A stretch of DNA of 17,419 nt from the NCBI GenBank assembly GCA_038249175.1, contig JBBRWP010000046.1:1-17419 (forward strand), written 5' to 3'. The stretch is from JAEWSN01 sp038249175. Its GTDB lineage: Bacteria > Bacillota > Clostridia > DSM-8532. Made by a program: the position numbers and the translations under genes. Positions 6,139 through 15,100 of the stretch are shown piece after piece (position 1 is the stretch's first letter; every line of letters begins with the position of its first letter). The notes under the pieces were generated by a model. It worked only from the letters and a program-made list of their open reading frames with translations. It had not been told where the DNA came from and did no database searches.

Positions 6139-7425
6139 ATGAACGAAGCAAAGCTCCGCAGACGGAATTACCTTGCCCTTTCGACCGAAGGTACCTTCTT
6201 TACAACAGCACTGGCTTTTTTAGACGTGAATGCGGTCATTCCTGTCTTTATTTTCACATTTACCAAAAGCCTGCAGTTGGCTGGCCTTGCAACCACCATT
6301 ATGCTGGCGGCATCCGTTGTATCACAAACACTGGTGGCACCCTATGTCAAAAGCATTCGTAATGTGCCTAAGTATATTACCTGGATGATGTTTTTGTTCC
6401 GCCCATTACCCCTATTGATGATTCCGGTGCTTTTTAGCGGACTTCCTTCGATGACGATTGTTTTCATTTTTCTGTTCATTTATATGCTCTTGTTCGCTGG
6501 TGATGGCCTGGTGGTTGTACCCTGGCTCGATTTATTCGGACGAACCATACTCCCGTCCCACCGTGGAAAAGTATTTGGAAACCAGCAGCTTTTCGGCGGT
6601 ATTGGCGGCCTGGCTGCCGGATTCATTATTAAGTATGTGCTGGAGAATCAGGAATATTCGGATGCCAAGCGCTATGCCATTATTTTCAGTTGTTCCGCAG
6701 CGGCCTTTATCATTTCTTCTGTGGCCATGATCTTTGCACATGACCTGCCGCATCCAGTCACACCCAAACCCAAAAAGAACTGGCACTATTATGCGCAGTT
6801 ACCGGGATTACTGAAACTGAATCCTGCCTTTGGCCGATTGTCTATGATTCGTATTCTTTCCATTGTCACCGGTATGATCGCACCCTTTTTCATTTTGTTC
6901 GGTGGTGGCATTTACCATTTGGATGCGTCACAAATATCCACACTCATTTATCTGCAAATAACAGGCGGACTGGTCGGGGGTATTGTTTGGGGGCATATCA
7001 GCAGTAAAATTGGCAATAAATACGTGATTTATGCAGCACAGATGATGGGACTTCTGATGCCTTTGTATGCGCTGGCACTACATTTTTTACGCAATAGTAA
7101 TTTGCCCTGGCAGCTGCTGATGCCGCTGGTTCTGGTCAACGGTATCAGCATGGGCAGCTGGATGGGGGTCGCAAATTATACCATTGATATTGTCGATGAA
7201 AAGGATCGGCCGGAATACCTCTTATTAAACAGTCTCATCACCTTTCCACTGACCATATTGGCTTTTATAGCCGGTATTGTGGCTGATAAAGTCGGTTTTA
7301 TTCCTTTATTTTTGATCAGCAGCAGCACGGCAGGCATTGGTATTTTTCTTGCACGCAAGTTGAAATCGCCGGCACAGTTGGTTCAGGAGCATGCCTTACT
7401 GAGTGCGGTGCCAACAGATCAGTAA
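6139..7425 (+). CDS. Major facilitator superfamily transporter, substrate unknown
   Basis: The 428-residue protein has about 12 hydrophobic membrane segments in two groups of six, with a hydrophilic central loop around PHPVTPKPKKNWHYYAQLPG. The second half carries a WGHISSKIGNKYVIYAAQMM segment, which resembles the conserved MFS loop between helices 2 and 3 as repeated in the C-terminal half. It should move a small solute across the cytoplasmic membrane using an ion gradient. I cannot name the substrate. ATG at 6139 is chosen because AGGA (6129-6132) precedes it by six bases; the in-frame ATG at 6115 lacks a ribosome binding site. The GH28-like gene begins 92 bp downstream on the same strand with only a weak hairpin between, so co-transcription and import of a carbohydrate are plausible. 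The upstream repeat cluster may control it. Confidence 0.82.
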   Translation: MNEAKLRRRNYLALSTEGTFFTTALAFLDVNAVIPVFIFTFTKSLQLAGLATTIMLAASVVSQTLVAPYVKSIRNVPKYITWMMFLFRPLPLLMIPVLFSGLPSMTIVFIFLFIYMLLFAGDGLVVVPWLDLFGRTILPSHRGKVFGNQQLFGGIGGLAAGFIIKYVLENQEYSDAKRYAIIFSCSAAAFIISSVAMIFAHDLPHPVTPKPKKNWHYYAQLPGLLKLNPAFGRLSMIRILSIVTGMIAPFFILFGGGIYHLDASQISTLIYLQITGGLVGGIVWGHISSKIGNKYVIYAAQMMGLLMPLYALALHFLRNSNLPWQLLMPLVLVNGISMGSWMGVANYTIDIVDEKDRPEYLLLNSLITFPLTILAFIAGIVADKVGFIPLFLISSSTAGIGIFLARKLKSPAQLVQEHALLSAVPTDQ

Positions 7426-7517
7426 TAAACCCCCCCATTCGTTTATTGAACAAATGTGTTAATAAAAGGGTAGAGGATACGGAAAGCAAGTATTGTTTTT
7501 TAGAGGAGGACAACAAC

Positions 7518-8795
7518 ATGACACCAGAAAAAAGCAGCAACTACCAGGTTTTCATGGACGGTTCAGCCGTAATGGTCTACCACACAACGGTGGCCGATTA
7601 TGCTATTCTTTGTTTTCGCGGAGACAAAACGCTGGAAGTAAGAATTGCAAAACCTTTTGAAACCTTGGCGGTTCGTCCGATACGCAAAGATCGGGTGCAA
7701 GAAGTGGCGGGAAACACGCTGACCCTAAAGGTTTCCGACAAAGACCGTTTATCGGTAGAACCTTACGGCCTAACTAACCCATTGTACATTCTTTGCAGTC
7801 AGCCTATACCCCAACCAGAAAACGCCACCCATGTCTATAAAACTGGAACCGTGACAGAGGTGGGTCAGGTGACGCTCCTTTCCGGGGACTGCGTCTATAT
7901 GGAAGAAGGCGCCATTGTGGTCGGCTGTTTTCAGGCAGATAAGCAGTCGGATATCATAGTGACCGGCAATGGTATTTTATGGGGATCACCCCTCCATGGA
8001 AAAGAAGCATGGCTGGGAAAACCATATATGTTGCAGTTTATCCAGTGTAACAGGGTCCATCTTTCCGGCATTACACTGGTAGATGGTCCTTCCTGGCATG
8101 TGGTGCCCGTTGCATGCAACCATGTTACAATTCAGGGTCTGAATATCATTACGATTGTCATGTCCGGAGACGGTATTGATGTGGTGGGTTGTGAAGATGT
8201 AAATATTTCCCATTGCTTTATCCGTACCAATGACGACTGTATCGTGGTCAAAGCCAACCGCTACAGAGATCCGCGCGGTTGTAAAGATGCCAAACGCATC
8301 ACAGCGCGCGATTGTGTGCTGTGGAAAGACAAGTGCGGCAATGCAGTGGAAATCGGCTATGAAACCAGCGCAGAAGAGATTTGCGATGTACTGTTCGAAG
8401 ACATTGACATTATCCATTGCCAGTTTGAAGGCTGGCAGTCGGGCGGTGTGTTTACTATACACAATGGTGATAGAGCCCACGTCCATCACATTACTTACCG
8501 CGATATCCGTATCGAAAATGCGGAAGAGAAACTCGTCGATTTTAAAATACTCACATCCAAGTATTCCGTGGACAAGTGGCGTGGAAAAATCTCGGATATT
8601 TTGCTGGAAAACATTCATGTCTGCGGCAAAGAACTGCCGCCATCCATAATTCGCGGCTATGAGTCTGACGCGGGTGAACCGGAACTGGTGAAGAACATTA
8701 CAATTAGAAATTTGTACCTTAACGATGTAAAAATATTGAGTTCTATGCAGGCCCATATGATAACAGAACTGTCAGAGAACATCACTTTCTGCTGA
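7518..8795 (+). CDS. GH28-like right-handed beta-helix glycosidase (polygalacturonase-related)
   Basis: The protein has 425 residues: an N-terminal beta-rich domain (about 1-105), then a parallel beta-helix whose rungs show as repeated segments such as VHLSGITLVDGPSWHVVPV, VTIQGLNI and VNISHCFIRTNDDCIVVKA. Three acidic residues match those of family GH28: D218 in SGDGIDV and D239/D240 in NDDCIVVKA. The usual GHG histidine motif is replaced by GNAVEIG (274-280), and no RIK motif is seen, so substrate or mechanism may differ from true polygalacturonases. No signal peptide is visible, suggesting a cytoplasmic enzyme acting on imported oligosaccharides. ATG at 7518 follows GGAGGACAACAAC; the longer frame from 7446 lacks such a site. 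It probably forms a unit with the MFS gene upstream. The fold is well supported, the substrate is not. Confidence 0.78.
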   Translation: MTPEKSSNYQVFMDGSAVMVYHTTVADYAILCFRGDKTLEVRIAKPFETLAVRPIRKDRVQEVAGNTLTLKVSDKDRLSVEPYGLTNPLYILCSQPIPQPENATHVYKTGTVTEVGQVTLLSGDCVYMEEGAIVVGCFQADKQSDIIVTGNGILWGSPLHGKEAWLGKPYMLQFIQCNRVHLSGITLVDGPSWHVVPVACNHVTIQGLNIITIVMSGDGIDVVGCEDVNISHCFIRTNDDCIVVKANRYRDPRGCKDAKRITARDCVLWKDKCGNAVEIGYETSAEEICDVLFEDIDIIHCQFEGWQSGGVFTIHNGDRAHVHHITYRDIRIENAEEKLVDFKILTSKYSVDKWRGKISDILLENIHVCGKELPPSIIRGYESDAGEPELVKNITIRNLYLNDVKILSSMQAHMITELSENITFC

Positions 8796-8815
8796 GGGGT
8801 GATCGGCCGGAGAAC

Positions 8816-8835
8816 AAAACTTTTTGCGGTTTTTT
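8816..8835 (+). terminator. Possible weak terminator after the GH28-like gene
   Basis: AAAAC (8816-8820) can pair with GTTTT (8829-8833) over an eight-base loop and is followed by more T. The five-pair A/U stem is weak. Outer arms AGGGGT (8795-8800) and ACCCCT (8839-8844) could stabilise a larger structure. Confidence 0.3.
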
Positions 8836-8900
8836 AGTACCCCTGTATCTGCACGGCGGCGGTCACATGGAGCCAATGCATGAAATGGGTAGAAAAAGGC

Positions 8901-8964
8901 AAAAAAAAAGACACGTGATTCGGATAAATAAAAAATAATAATTCCGCTTCGTCACTATGTCTTT
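8901..8964 (-). terminator. Hairpin with oligo-T tail for leftward transcription
   Basis: AAAGACA (8907-8913) pairs with TGTCTTT (8958-8964), and GTGA (8915-8918) with TCAC (8952-8955), enclosing an A/T-rich loop. The run of nine A at 8901-8909 becomes a U-tract when read on the minus strand, so the structure has terminator form leftward only. No supported minus-strand gene lies to its right in this gap, which is odd. Confidence 0.4.
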
Positions 8965-9282
8965 CAAGATGAGATAAAGTATATAAAAAAGGAGGAATAC
9001 AGTTACCCTGCAATCTCATTATAACACCAGTGAGATCTCTAAATATGTCACGTTTGTGATATATTTATGAATATTCTTTGAACAAATTCTATTAAGTGAG
9101 GATTAAGGCAATGAGAAACGTAAAAAGGGAATAGCAGCCTATCGCATGGAACGTGCGTAAATCAGCGTATAAGATGCACAGAAAGAATGTATGCACATAA
9201 AATGATCAACCTTTATTCAACAATTGACCAAAAACATTCACGCGGTTATCTGTCATAATGATTGGGAGGGAGGAATAACAAC

Positions 9283-9825
9283 ATGAAAGGTTGTATACAC
9301 ATTTATTGCGGCGATGGAAAAGGAAAAACTACGGCAGCACTGGGACTTTCCTTGAGGGCCTTGGGAAACGGCTTTCATGTTCTTTTTGTTCAGTTCATGA
9401 AAGGACAAAAAACAGGTGAGCTGGCCATGCTGGGTCATATGGAAAACATATCGGTACTGCGCGCAAAGGTCTCTAAAAAATTTTCCTGGCAAATGGATGA
9501 CTTGGAGAAAGCCGAGGCAAAAGCGGAAAATAACAAGACTTTCCAGGAAGCAATTTCATGGATAGAGCGCCTGGTGGCTGAAAACAAGGATGACAAAACC
9601 ATGCTTGTTTTTGATGAAATGATTGGTACGTTATCGGCGGGATTACTGGATGAACAGGCGGTGTATCAATTTTTAACAGACAGAACGGCCAAAACAGAAG
9701 TCGTGATGACGGGCAGAAACCCAAGTGATGCACTCATTGCATTGGCAGACTATGTCACAGAGATGAAAAAAATGAAACACCCTTATGATCTTGGCAAGAA
9801 AGAGCGTGTTGGGATAGAGCGCTAA
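9283..9825 (+). CDS. cobO: Cob(I)yrinic acid a,c-diamide adenosyltransferase (CobO/BtuR type)
   Basis: The enzyme transfers the adenosyl group of ATP to cob(I)alamin or its precursor, giving the coenzyme form of vitamin B12; it works in the cytoplasm in synthesis and salvage. The 180-residue protein shows the family P-loop CGDGKGKTTAALG (9-21), the central LVFDEMIGTLSAGLL, and the C-terminal TGRNPSDALIALADYVTEM...KHPYDLG...GIER ending typical of CobO/BtuR. Length is normal for the short clostridial form, which lacks the N-terminal extension of E. coli BtuR. The start is ATG 9283, with GGGAGGGAGG (9264-9273) ten bases before it; the in-frame TTG at 9262 would put that site inside the gene. It stands alone: no other cobalamin gene or B12 riboswitch is seen, and neighbours are carbohydrate genes. 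Confidence 0.92.
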   Translation: MKGCIHIYCGDGKGKTTAALGLSLRALGNGFHVLFVQFMKGQKTGELAMLGHMENISVLRAKVSKKFSWQMDDLEKAEAKAENNKTFQEAISWIERLVAENKDDKTMLVFDEMIGTLSAGLLDEQAVYQFLTDRTAKTEVVMTGRNPSDALIALADYVTEMKKMKHPYDLGKKERVGIER

Positions 9826-9866
9826 TAATTTACCATTTTGATGAACGAAATACATGCAATCGGTGA

Positions 9867-9879
9867 CACTAATTTAGTG
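9867..9879. promoter_or_regulatory. Perfect 13-bp palindrome upstream of the GH127 gene
   Basis: CACTAATTTAGTG is fully symmetric about the central T and lies about 104 bp before the GH127 start. It could be an operator of a local sugar regulator, but no promoter elements could be placed around it with confidence. Confidence 0.3.
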
Positions 9880-9982
9880 GTTATAGTACAAATACCCATA
9901 ACGAGAATGAACAATAGGAAGCGACCGTAAGCTCTGCTGAAGTAAAGGCACAATAAAAAATACAAATGAAGGAGTAATAAAG

Positions 9983-11878
9983 ATGCAAAAAAACCAAAAA
10001 GCCATTCACTTTCAAGACACTGTGTTGGAAAGTGGTTTTTGGCAGGCACGGCAGAAAATGAACGCAGAGACAACGGTATATGCGGTATGGGAGCGGTTCA
10101 AGGATACTGGCCGATTTGATGCGTTTCGTTTTGATTGGAAAGAAGGCATGCCGAACAAACCCCACATCTTCTGGGAATCAGATTTTGCGAAGTGGGCGGA
10201 ATCAGTTGCCTACATCGTGGCCAAAAAGAAGGATGCTGTGCTTGAAAAAGCAGTGGATGATATTGTTGATCTCATTGAGGTACATCAAGAGGAAAGCGGT
10301 TATTTTAATATCTACTTTACTGTAATAGAACCAGAACAACGCTTTCAAAAGCGGACAGAGCATGAATTGTATGATGCCGGTCATCTGATTGAAGCTGCTG
10401 TAGCCTACCACGAAGCCACCGGCAAAGACAAATTCCTCAAATTGATGATGAAATACGCCGACTATATTGAAAATGTGTTTATGCTGGAGAAAAGCACGAA
10501 CTTTACTACCCCTGGCCATGAAGAAATTGAACTGGCCCTGGTGAAACTTTACCAAGCCACCGGCGAAAAGCGCTATTTGAGCCTGGCAAAATTTTTCGTA
10601 GACGAACGCGGTAAAGTGGATAAACGCATCTCATACGATTGGGTCAACGAGCGTTATGCCCAAGACCACGCACCGGTACGCCAGCAAACCACGGCGGAAG
10701 GGCATTCTGTACGTGCCATGTATCTTTATTGCGCCATGGCCGACCTTGCGCGGGAATATGGCGACAGTGAACTGGCAGCCGCCTGCGCCACCATTTTTGA
10801 AAACGTGGCCGGTCGCAGAATGTATATAACCGGTGGCATTGGTTCATCTCATGTTGGCGAAGCCTTCACGATTGATTATGACCTGCCAAACCTGACCGCT
10901 TACACGGAAAGCTGTGCCGCTATCGGCCTGATGCTTTTTGCAGGAAGGATGTTGCAGATTCCGTCAGAGACACCGAAGGCACTCTTTGCTGATGTGGCGG
11001 AACGGGTGCTGTATAACGGTTTCCTGTCGAGTATCTCGCTCAATGGCAAGGCATTTTTCTATGAAAATCCGCTGGAGATTCATCCGGAATTGCTAAAACG
11101 CGATGCTTCTGTTCTGGATGCATTCAAAGGCCGCCTGCCTGTTACCGAGCGAAAGGAAGTTTTTGATTGCTCCTGCTGTCCACCGAACATCACCCGCTTT
11201 ATCGCTTCTCTTGCGGACATGCTGTATACCTGCAATGAAGATACCTTGTTTGTGCACCACTACATGGCGGGAAAGACCAAGACTGTCGTAAACGGTTCAC
11301 CTTGCGACATTGTGCAAAAGACAGCCTACCCTTCGGAGGGCGCTGTTTCGTTTACCATCAAAGGTGAGGCGTTGGCTACCGTAGCTCTTCGGATTCCCTA
11401 TTGGTGCACATCATACAACATTGTCTGCAATGGTAAAACGCTCGAACCGGCGCAGGTGAAAATTGTCAACGGCTACGCGTATCTGCCTTTGGATCGTGGA
11501 CAAGAAAACAGTTTAACACTTTTGCTGGATATGCCGGTTCAGCTGATTGAAGCTGCACCGGAAGTACAGGAAAATGCCGGTCGTGTGGCTGTGCAACGGG
11601 GACCTGTGGTCTACTGTCTGGAAGGTGTAGATAACGGTTCCTTGCTGCGAAACGTAAGGGTGCGTAAGGAGGCTGTTTTTGAAGTGGTGTCCGATGAAAC
11701 CTTTGGCGTGCCGGTGTTAAAAACCACAGGGACAGTGCCTAAAGAAGGCGCAGAAAACGGTGGTTTATACCGACCGGTGACGGACAGTACAAAAAATGTT
11801 CAGCTCACCTTTATCCCCTATTTCGGTTTTGCCAACCGCGGTGAGAGTGAAATGGTTTTGTGGGTGCTGCCGGAATAA
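9983..11878 (+). CDS. Glycoside hydrolase family 127 (DUF1680), beta-L-arabinofuranosidase type
   Basis: The 631-residue protein has the (alpha/alpha)6-barrel of family GH127 followed by C-terminal beta-sandwich domains, at the usual family length. By alignment of motifs to the characterised HypBA1 enzyme, E293 in GEAFT corresponds to the acid/base Glu322, E309 and C311 in TAYTESCAAIG to zinc ligands Glu338 and Cys340, and C398/C399 in DCSCCPPN to the nucleophile Cys417 and ligand Cys418; the E293-E309 spacing of 16 is the same. All catalytic residues are thus present. The likely reaction is release of terminal beta-L-arabinofuranose, though related DUF1680 families have other substrates. No signal peptide is seen, so action on imported oligosaccharides is likely. 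ATG 9983 follows AAGGAG (9969-9974). The end of the gene includes a 16-bp word identical to the gyrA leader repeat (11786-11801). A terminator follows. Confidence 0.9.
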   Translation: MQKNQKAIHFQDTVLESGFWQARQKMNAETTVYAVWERFKDTGRFDAFRFDWKEGMPNKPHIFWESDFAKWAESVAYIVAKKKDAVLEKAVDDIVDLIEVHQEESGYFNIYFTVIEPEQRFQKRTEHELYDAGHLIEAAVAYHEATGKDKFLKLMMKYADYIENVFMLEKSTNFTTPGHEEIELALVKLYQATGEKRYLSLAKFFVDERGKVDKRISYDWVNERYAQDHAPVRQQTTAEGHSVRAMYLYCAMADLAREYGDSELAAACATIFENVAGRRMYITGGIGSSHVGEAFTIDYDLPNLTAYTESCAAIGLMLFAGRMLQIPSETPKALFADVAERVLYNGFLSSISLNGKAFFYENPLEIHPELLKRDASVLDAFKGRLPVTERKEVFDCSCCPPNITRFIASLADMLYTCNEDTLFVHHYMAGKTKTVVNGSPCDIVQKTAYPSEGAVSFTIKGEALATVALRIPYWCTSYNIVCNGKTLEPAQVKIVNGYAYLPLDRGQENSLTLLLDMPVQLIEAAPEVQENAGRVAVQRGPVVYCLEGVDNGSLLRNVRVRKEAVFEVVSDETFGVPVLKTTGTVPKEGAENGGLYRPVTDSTKNVQLTFIPYFGFANRGESEMVLWVLPE

Positions 11879-11905
11879 ACTCAGCGCATTTTTCCGGAGA
11901 AAAAA

Positions 11906-11929
11906 GAGGGAGCCCGGAAGGGCTCCTTC
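11906..11929. terminator. Intrinsic terminator after the GH127 gene
   Basis: GAGGGAGCCC (11906-11915) and GGGCTCCTTC (11920-11929) form a ten-pair stem with one G-U and a GGAA tetraloop. The U-tract is short on the plus strand, but an A6 run on the left gives a good one leftward. It separates the GH127 gene from the helicase gene. Confidence 0.75.
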
Positions 11930-11989
11930 TGCATAACTGAGGATTCATTTTTTATGAACACTGCAAGTCACTTTATGCAAGCAAAACTG

Positions 11990-11998
11990 TGATATACT
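11990..11998 (+). promoter_or_regulatory. Extended -10 promoter candidate of the SNF2 helicase gene
   Basis: TGATATACT gives a TG-N-TATACT extended -10 (5 of 6 in the hexamer). No strong -35 is seen. Transcription would start near 12005, leaving a leader of about 120 nt before the ATG at 12128, which has GAAAGG seven bases upstream. Confidence 0.5.
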
Positions 11999-12127
11999 GA
12001 AGAGAACTCAAAAGTTCACAAGCCCGTTTTTCCAAGAGATATGCCTTTTTCCTGGCAGAAAGAAATGGTTCGTTTTGTGGCTTTATACGAAATAACAGTG
12101 ATCCATTAACGACAGAAAGGCTATTGC

Positions 12128-15100
12128 ATGTTCATAAGAATCGGAGAAAACCATATTGCCATCTCTCAGGATACCATTCGGGAAGATGCCAGAAACATTC
12201 ATGTTTATGAAACGGGTAAGCAGCTTTATCAAAGAAAGACCGTGAAAAAGCTAACCTATTCCCCTTCAGATAACAGTTTTCGCATGGTGGTGCATGATAA
12301 AAATACCTATAACGTGAAATTGGTCTATATGAAAAGAGGGCATTTTTCCAGCGCTTCCTGTCATTGTACAACCTATCAGAGAGAAGGCTATGCCTGCACG
12401 CATACCGTCGCTGCCATGATGGCAGTTTTGGATTATTTCACCCGCCATGAACCGGGTAACAATGATGGTGTCATACGCTTTGATATTCTTGCGCAAGACC
12501 CAGACAATCTGGGATACAGACTGGACAAGCTGGATGAAGTTTTGAAGGCGTCTCATACAGGCCGACCGGATTTTTCTGTTGGGGAAAACCCATACCAAGA
12601 GCGACAAAATCAGTTTTTTGATGGTGGTTCAGCTGACAAAAAAAGAGTAGGAAAACCCGGAAATGGTTTGGCCGGAAGTGCTGGAAGCAATTCTTCCAGC
12701 AATGCTGAGGGTATTGGTTCACACAGTCTTGGGAGTAAAGGTCCCAAGAGTGCTTCGGGCAAGGGTGCGGCCGATACCCATGTGCTGAATGGGTCCAACA
12801 GGCGTGAAATGAATGGATTTCATGGTTTTGTCAGTGATGATGCGGACTATGAACGATATGATTCTTATGAAGATGATCATGAAACTGAAGATGATGATCG
12901 TGAAACAGAAGATGATGATACTGAAACTGAAGATGATGATCGTGAAACAGAAGATGATGATACTGAAACTGAAGATGATGATCGTGAAACTGAAGATGAT
13001 GATACTGAAACAGTTGATGGAAACGCAGGAGGCGGCAACGCCAGTGCCGGTGGCCTAAGACCGGACTTCGACCAGTCTTTTTATGACTACCTGAAAAAAT
13101 ACTCCAAACAGCACCTGTCCGAACCCATGTTCTGGCCGGGGGCAGATAGAAGGATGCGGGCGGATGTGGTGTCGCTATCGCAATCTGCTCAGGCTTTTTT
13201 GGAAGCGGTGCAAAGGCATGTGGTCAAGCCGAGTGATCTTTTATCGGAGATGAACCCGGCACTTTCTAAGATGGCCAAGCTAACGCCCACCCTTATTGTT
13301 CACAGCCATGGCAGAGAAGTGGTCTGCTTCCTGGCGTTACAATTGGGCATTGAAAAAGCCTATATTGTCCGGGATATACAGGTGTTACTTGAGTCCTATC
13401 TAAACAAAAAAAGGCTGGAATTTACGAGCAATTTTATTTATTCGCCAACCACCATGACACTCGATGAAAAATCACAGCAATTGATGCAGCTTTTACTCCA
13501 GGTCTATAAAGACGAAAAAAAACTCTATGCCATCAAATATGCGTCAAGCCCCCTGTTCAACAACAAAAAAGAATTGCTATTGGCAGATTCTGTCCTTATT
13601 GCCATCCTGAACCTCTATATGCATCAAAATCTTACGGTCAAGGATATTCATGGCAACCCCTCAACAACACAGGTTGTTGAAGCAGAAGACACAGGGGATG
13701 CATCCCTTTTGGCATATACGCCGGAAGTCGGTTTTGAGGCCATACCCGGCGGTCTTCAGCTCCAGGCCCGTTTGGATGAACCGGCGCTTGTTTTGGATAC
13801 TGATGGTGAATTCATCCTGGCCGGCAAGCGACTGATTCATACAACAGAGGCCTACCGTGAAAGCATTATTCCTCTGCTCCGCCACATGCGGAGTGGTTCA
13901 GTGGTGCTGCAATTTCCGGAAACACGGGCGACACAAGTGTTTTCGGATGTGGTTCCCTACCTGAAAAAAGGAATGCCGGTACACACGGATCCGGCATTGG
14001 AAGCGAAGTTCTATCATGAACCCTTGCAGGCAAAAATATACTTTGACCTAGAAGAGAGCCGTCACAACCAGGCCATCCTGGCCAGAGTGGAATTCCATTA
14101 CGGGAATATACAGTTCTTCCCGGCAGAAACGCACGGCGATATGCAACATGCGGTGAAGAACAATGACGTGTGGTCAGAACAGAACAAAGAAAACACACAG
14201 TTTGTCATTCGCTCCGAAAGGGAAGAACGCGCCCTGACACAGTATCTGAAAACCTATGGTTTTATGGTTGGTGAAGGTGCGTTCACCCTGCGAAATGAAC
14301 AGAAGATTTACGAGTTTGTGGCCAACCCGCTATCTGAACTGAAAGCGGTTGCGACGCTGTTTTATTCGGAATCCTTTAAAAACCTCAATATACTATCTAC
14401 CAAGACATTCAAAACCAGTGTTCGCCTCAACGAAGATTCCTTGCTTTCGTTCACTATGGAAATTGAAGGGGTGGACCCGGCAGAGTTGGCACAGTTAATG
14501 AAATCTTTACGCCTGAAAAAGAAGTATTACCGCCTTAAAAACGGCTCTTTTATACCGCTCCAAAGCGGCGCTTTCGAACCGGTGGCAAAATTGCTTGCCG
14601 ACATCCCTTTTTCTGAAGAAGATATCGTCAACAATGCGCTGCAACTGCCGGCGTACCGGGCCTTGTATCTGGATACGCTGCTCAAAAACAGCCAGGATAT
14701 TTCAGTGGAGCGCAACCTGGCCTTTGATACATTGGTGAAGAATGTACGCAACCCGCAGGAAATGGTTTTTGCTGTGCCGGAGGCGTTGGAACATATTTTA
14801 CGCGATTATCAAAAAGTGGGGTTCCACTGGCTAAAAACCCTTTCGACTTATGGCTTTGGGGGCATTCTGGCCGACGACATGGGCCTTGGAAAAACCCTGC
14901 AGATGATTGCCTTTCTGCTTTCAGAAAAAGCCGAAAAAGCTGGCACTTCAGCCTATAAACCGGCCATTGTGGTGGCCCCGACATCGCTTGTGTACAACTG
15001 GCAGGAAGAAGTAAAAAAGTTTACCGACGGTCTGAATGTTCTGGTCATTGCCGGTACGGTTCAAGATAGAAAGGCACAATTGCAAGAAATGGATCATGCT

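Larger units (their letters stand above)
8796..9282. other. 487-bp gap without a supported gene
   Basis: No open reading frame here has both a start and a family match. The gap holds AGGGGT/ACCCCT arms (8795-8800, 8839-8844) around a weak A/U hairpin just after the glycosidase stop. It also holds a nine-A run and hairpin (8901-8964) that would terminate leftward transcription, and a strong orphan Shine-Dalgarno sequence AAAAAAGGAGGAATAC (8985-9000) with no ATG, GTG or TTG behind it. An extended -10-like TGATATATT lies at 9057-9065, and a seven-codon frame (MRNVKRE) starts at 9111. No cobalamin riboswitch core is recognisable before the adenosyltransferase gene. The mix suggests a decayed gene or an unrecognised RNA. 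Confidence 0.55.

Noticed and set aside
5592..6140. Minus-strand 182-codon hydrophobic reading frame
   Set aside because: It crosses the gyrA end, the terminator and the repeat cluster, has no recognisable domain, and its hydrophobicity reflects antisense of T-poor/A-rich repeats.
7986..8756. Minus-strand 256-codon reading frame
   Set aside because: It is antisense to the well-supported beta-helix glycosidase and shows no family motif or ribosome binding site.
8796..9282. Cobalamin riboswitch before cobO
   Set aside because: No B12-box core (GCCACTG) or the conserved purine-rich core could be found in the leader.
12813..13058. Plus-strand frame with Met/Lys-rich repeats
   Set aside because: It is the shifted-frame reading of the acidic repeat in the helicase gene.
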